Shown here: one piece after another, positions 32,259 through 32,439 of the stretch | How the letters are laid out: each line of letters starts with the position of its first letter | Position numbering within the stretch: the stretch's first letter is position 1 | Origin: Merdicola sp905200315 | GTDB taxonomy: Bacteria; Bacillota; Clostridia; TANB77; CAG-508 | Length of the DNA stretch: 32,439 nt | Direction: 5' to 3' | Assembly: GCA_902461935.1 (NCBI GenBank) | Contig: CABPZP010000018.1 | Span: forward strand, 1-32,439 | Program-made: the position numbers and the translations under genes | The notes under the pieces: model-generated | Database searches by the model: none | Told to the model about the DNA's origin: nothing | What the model saw: only the letters and a program-made list of their open reading frames with translations

Positions 32259-32439
32259 ATAAAAAAAGTATTGCTTTTAAAAAAATGTTAATGTAAAATA
32301 GAAATATAAAATTTGATTATAAAATATATTTATATTTTGTCTTTAAATAAAATTAAGATGTATAGGCATGGTGCTCTGTGCTAAAAAACAAAAGAAGGAG
32401 ATGTAGTTAAATGAATAAAAACGCTAGAAACGTTGGCAC
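32259..32439 (+). repeat. DGR-target promoter/start cassette, copy 2 (cut by window end)
   Basis: Same order as copy 1: TTGCTT (32271-32276), 17 bases, TAAAAT (32294-32299), decayed palindrome, RBS AAGGAG and MNKNARNVG codons. It implies a second gene of the same family. Confidence 0.8.
32411..32439 (+). CDS. Start of a second DGR-target-like gene (partial)
   Basis: ATG followed by the same nine codons as the gene at 28745 (MNKNARNVG), behind the same RBS. The window stops exactly where the AC microsatellite would begin. Nothing can be said of the rest, but a second target protein and the template repeat are plausible on this side. Confidence 0.7.

Overview
The window is strongly AT-rich chromosomal DNA from a Gram-positive, low-GC, apparently spore-forming anaerobe of the class Clostridia, probably an uncultured gut lineage. 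The evidence is the gene orders ybaB-recR and rpsF-ssb-rpsR, a glycyl-radical pyruvate formate-lyase with its activase, an alpha/beta-type SASP, YpeB, SpoIIE, and near-exclusive use of AT-rich codons such as AGA for Arg. No genus can be named from sequence alone.

Left part (1-7.9 kb): ybaB-recR, a 55-aa reverse-strand ORF, truA, an Asn/Cys-rich membrane protein behind a mother-cell-sigma-like promoter, rqcP, an XRE regulator with a palindromic operator candidate, a 30-aa microprotein transcription unit, pflB-pflA, and two small acidic hypothetical genes. Two promoter-plus-terminator units without an ORF flank the pfl locus and share promoter and 5' sequence, so they look like a small RNA family.

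Middle (8-19.2 kb): a reverse-strand operon of an ArsP_2-like permease and a solitary MazF-like toxin, a patatin-like phospholipase, the rpsF-ssb-rpsR operon with a leader hairpin, an MGDG/UgtP-type glycosyltransferase, ypeB, an SASP, an Rpn-type PD-(D/E)XK nuclease/transposase, murF, and a DnaJ-like chaperone lacking the zinc-finger region.

Right part (19.2-32.4 kb): two small unknown genes and a VirD4/TraG-type coupling protein broken by one extra base exactly at Walker A; an SbcD/SbcC-like pair; spoIIE; an internally deleted Rpn relic; and the most unusual region, a diversity-generating retroelement (DGR). The DGR has a type IV pilin-like, Ig-domain target protein whose last ~40 codons are a GC-rich, NNY-codon variable region ending in a GMRPVV-type motif, a GC-rich hairpin just downstream, and a DGR-type reverse transcriptase (IGSMTSQ and YQDD) on the opposite strand. 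No template repeat is visible, so it should lie outside the window. The target's 5' end holds a 15-unit AC microsatellite, a T9 tract across which the frame is broken, and two palindromic repeats embedded in coding sequence. The promoter and first codons of the target recur at the right edge, so a second family member starts there.

Throughout, short GC-rich palindromic repeats stand out from the AT-rich background. One ~60-bp family sits in all four cases in the T tract of an intrinsic terminator, once with a clear 14-bp direct repeat on both sides.
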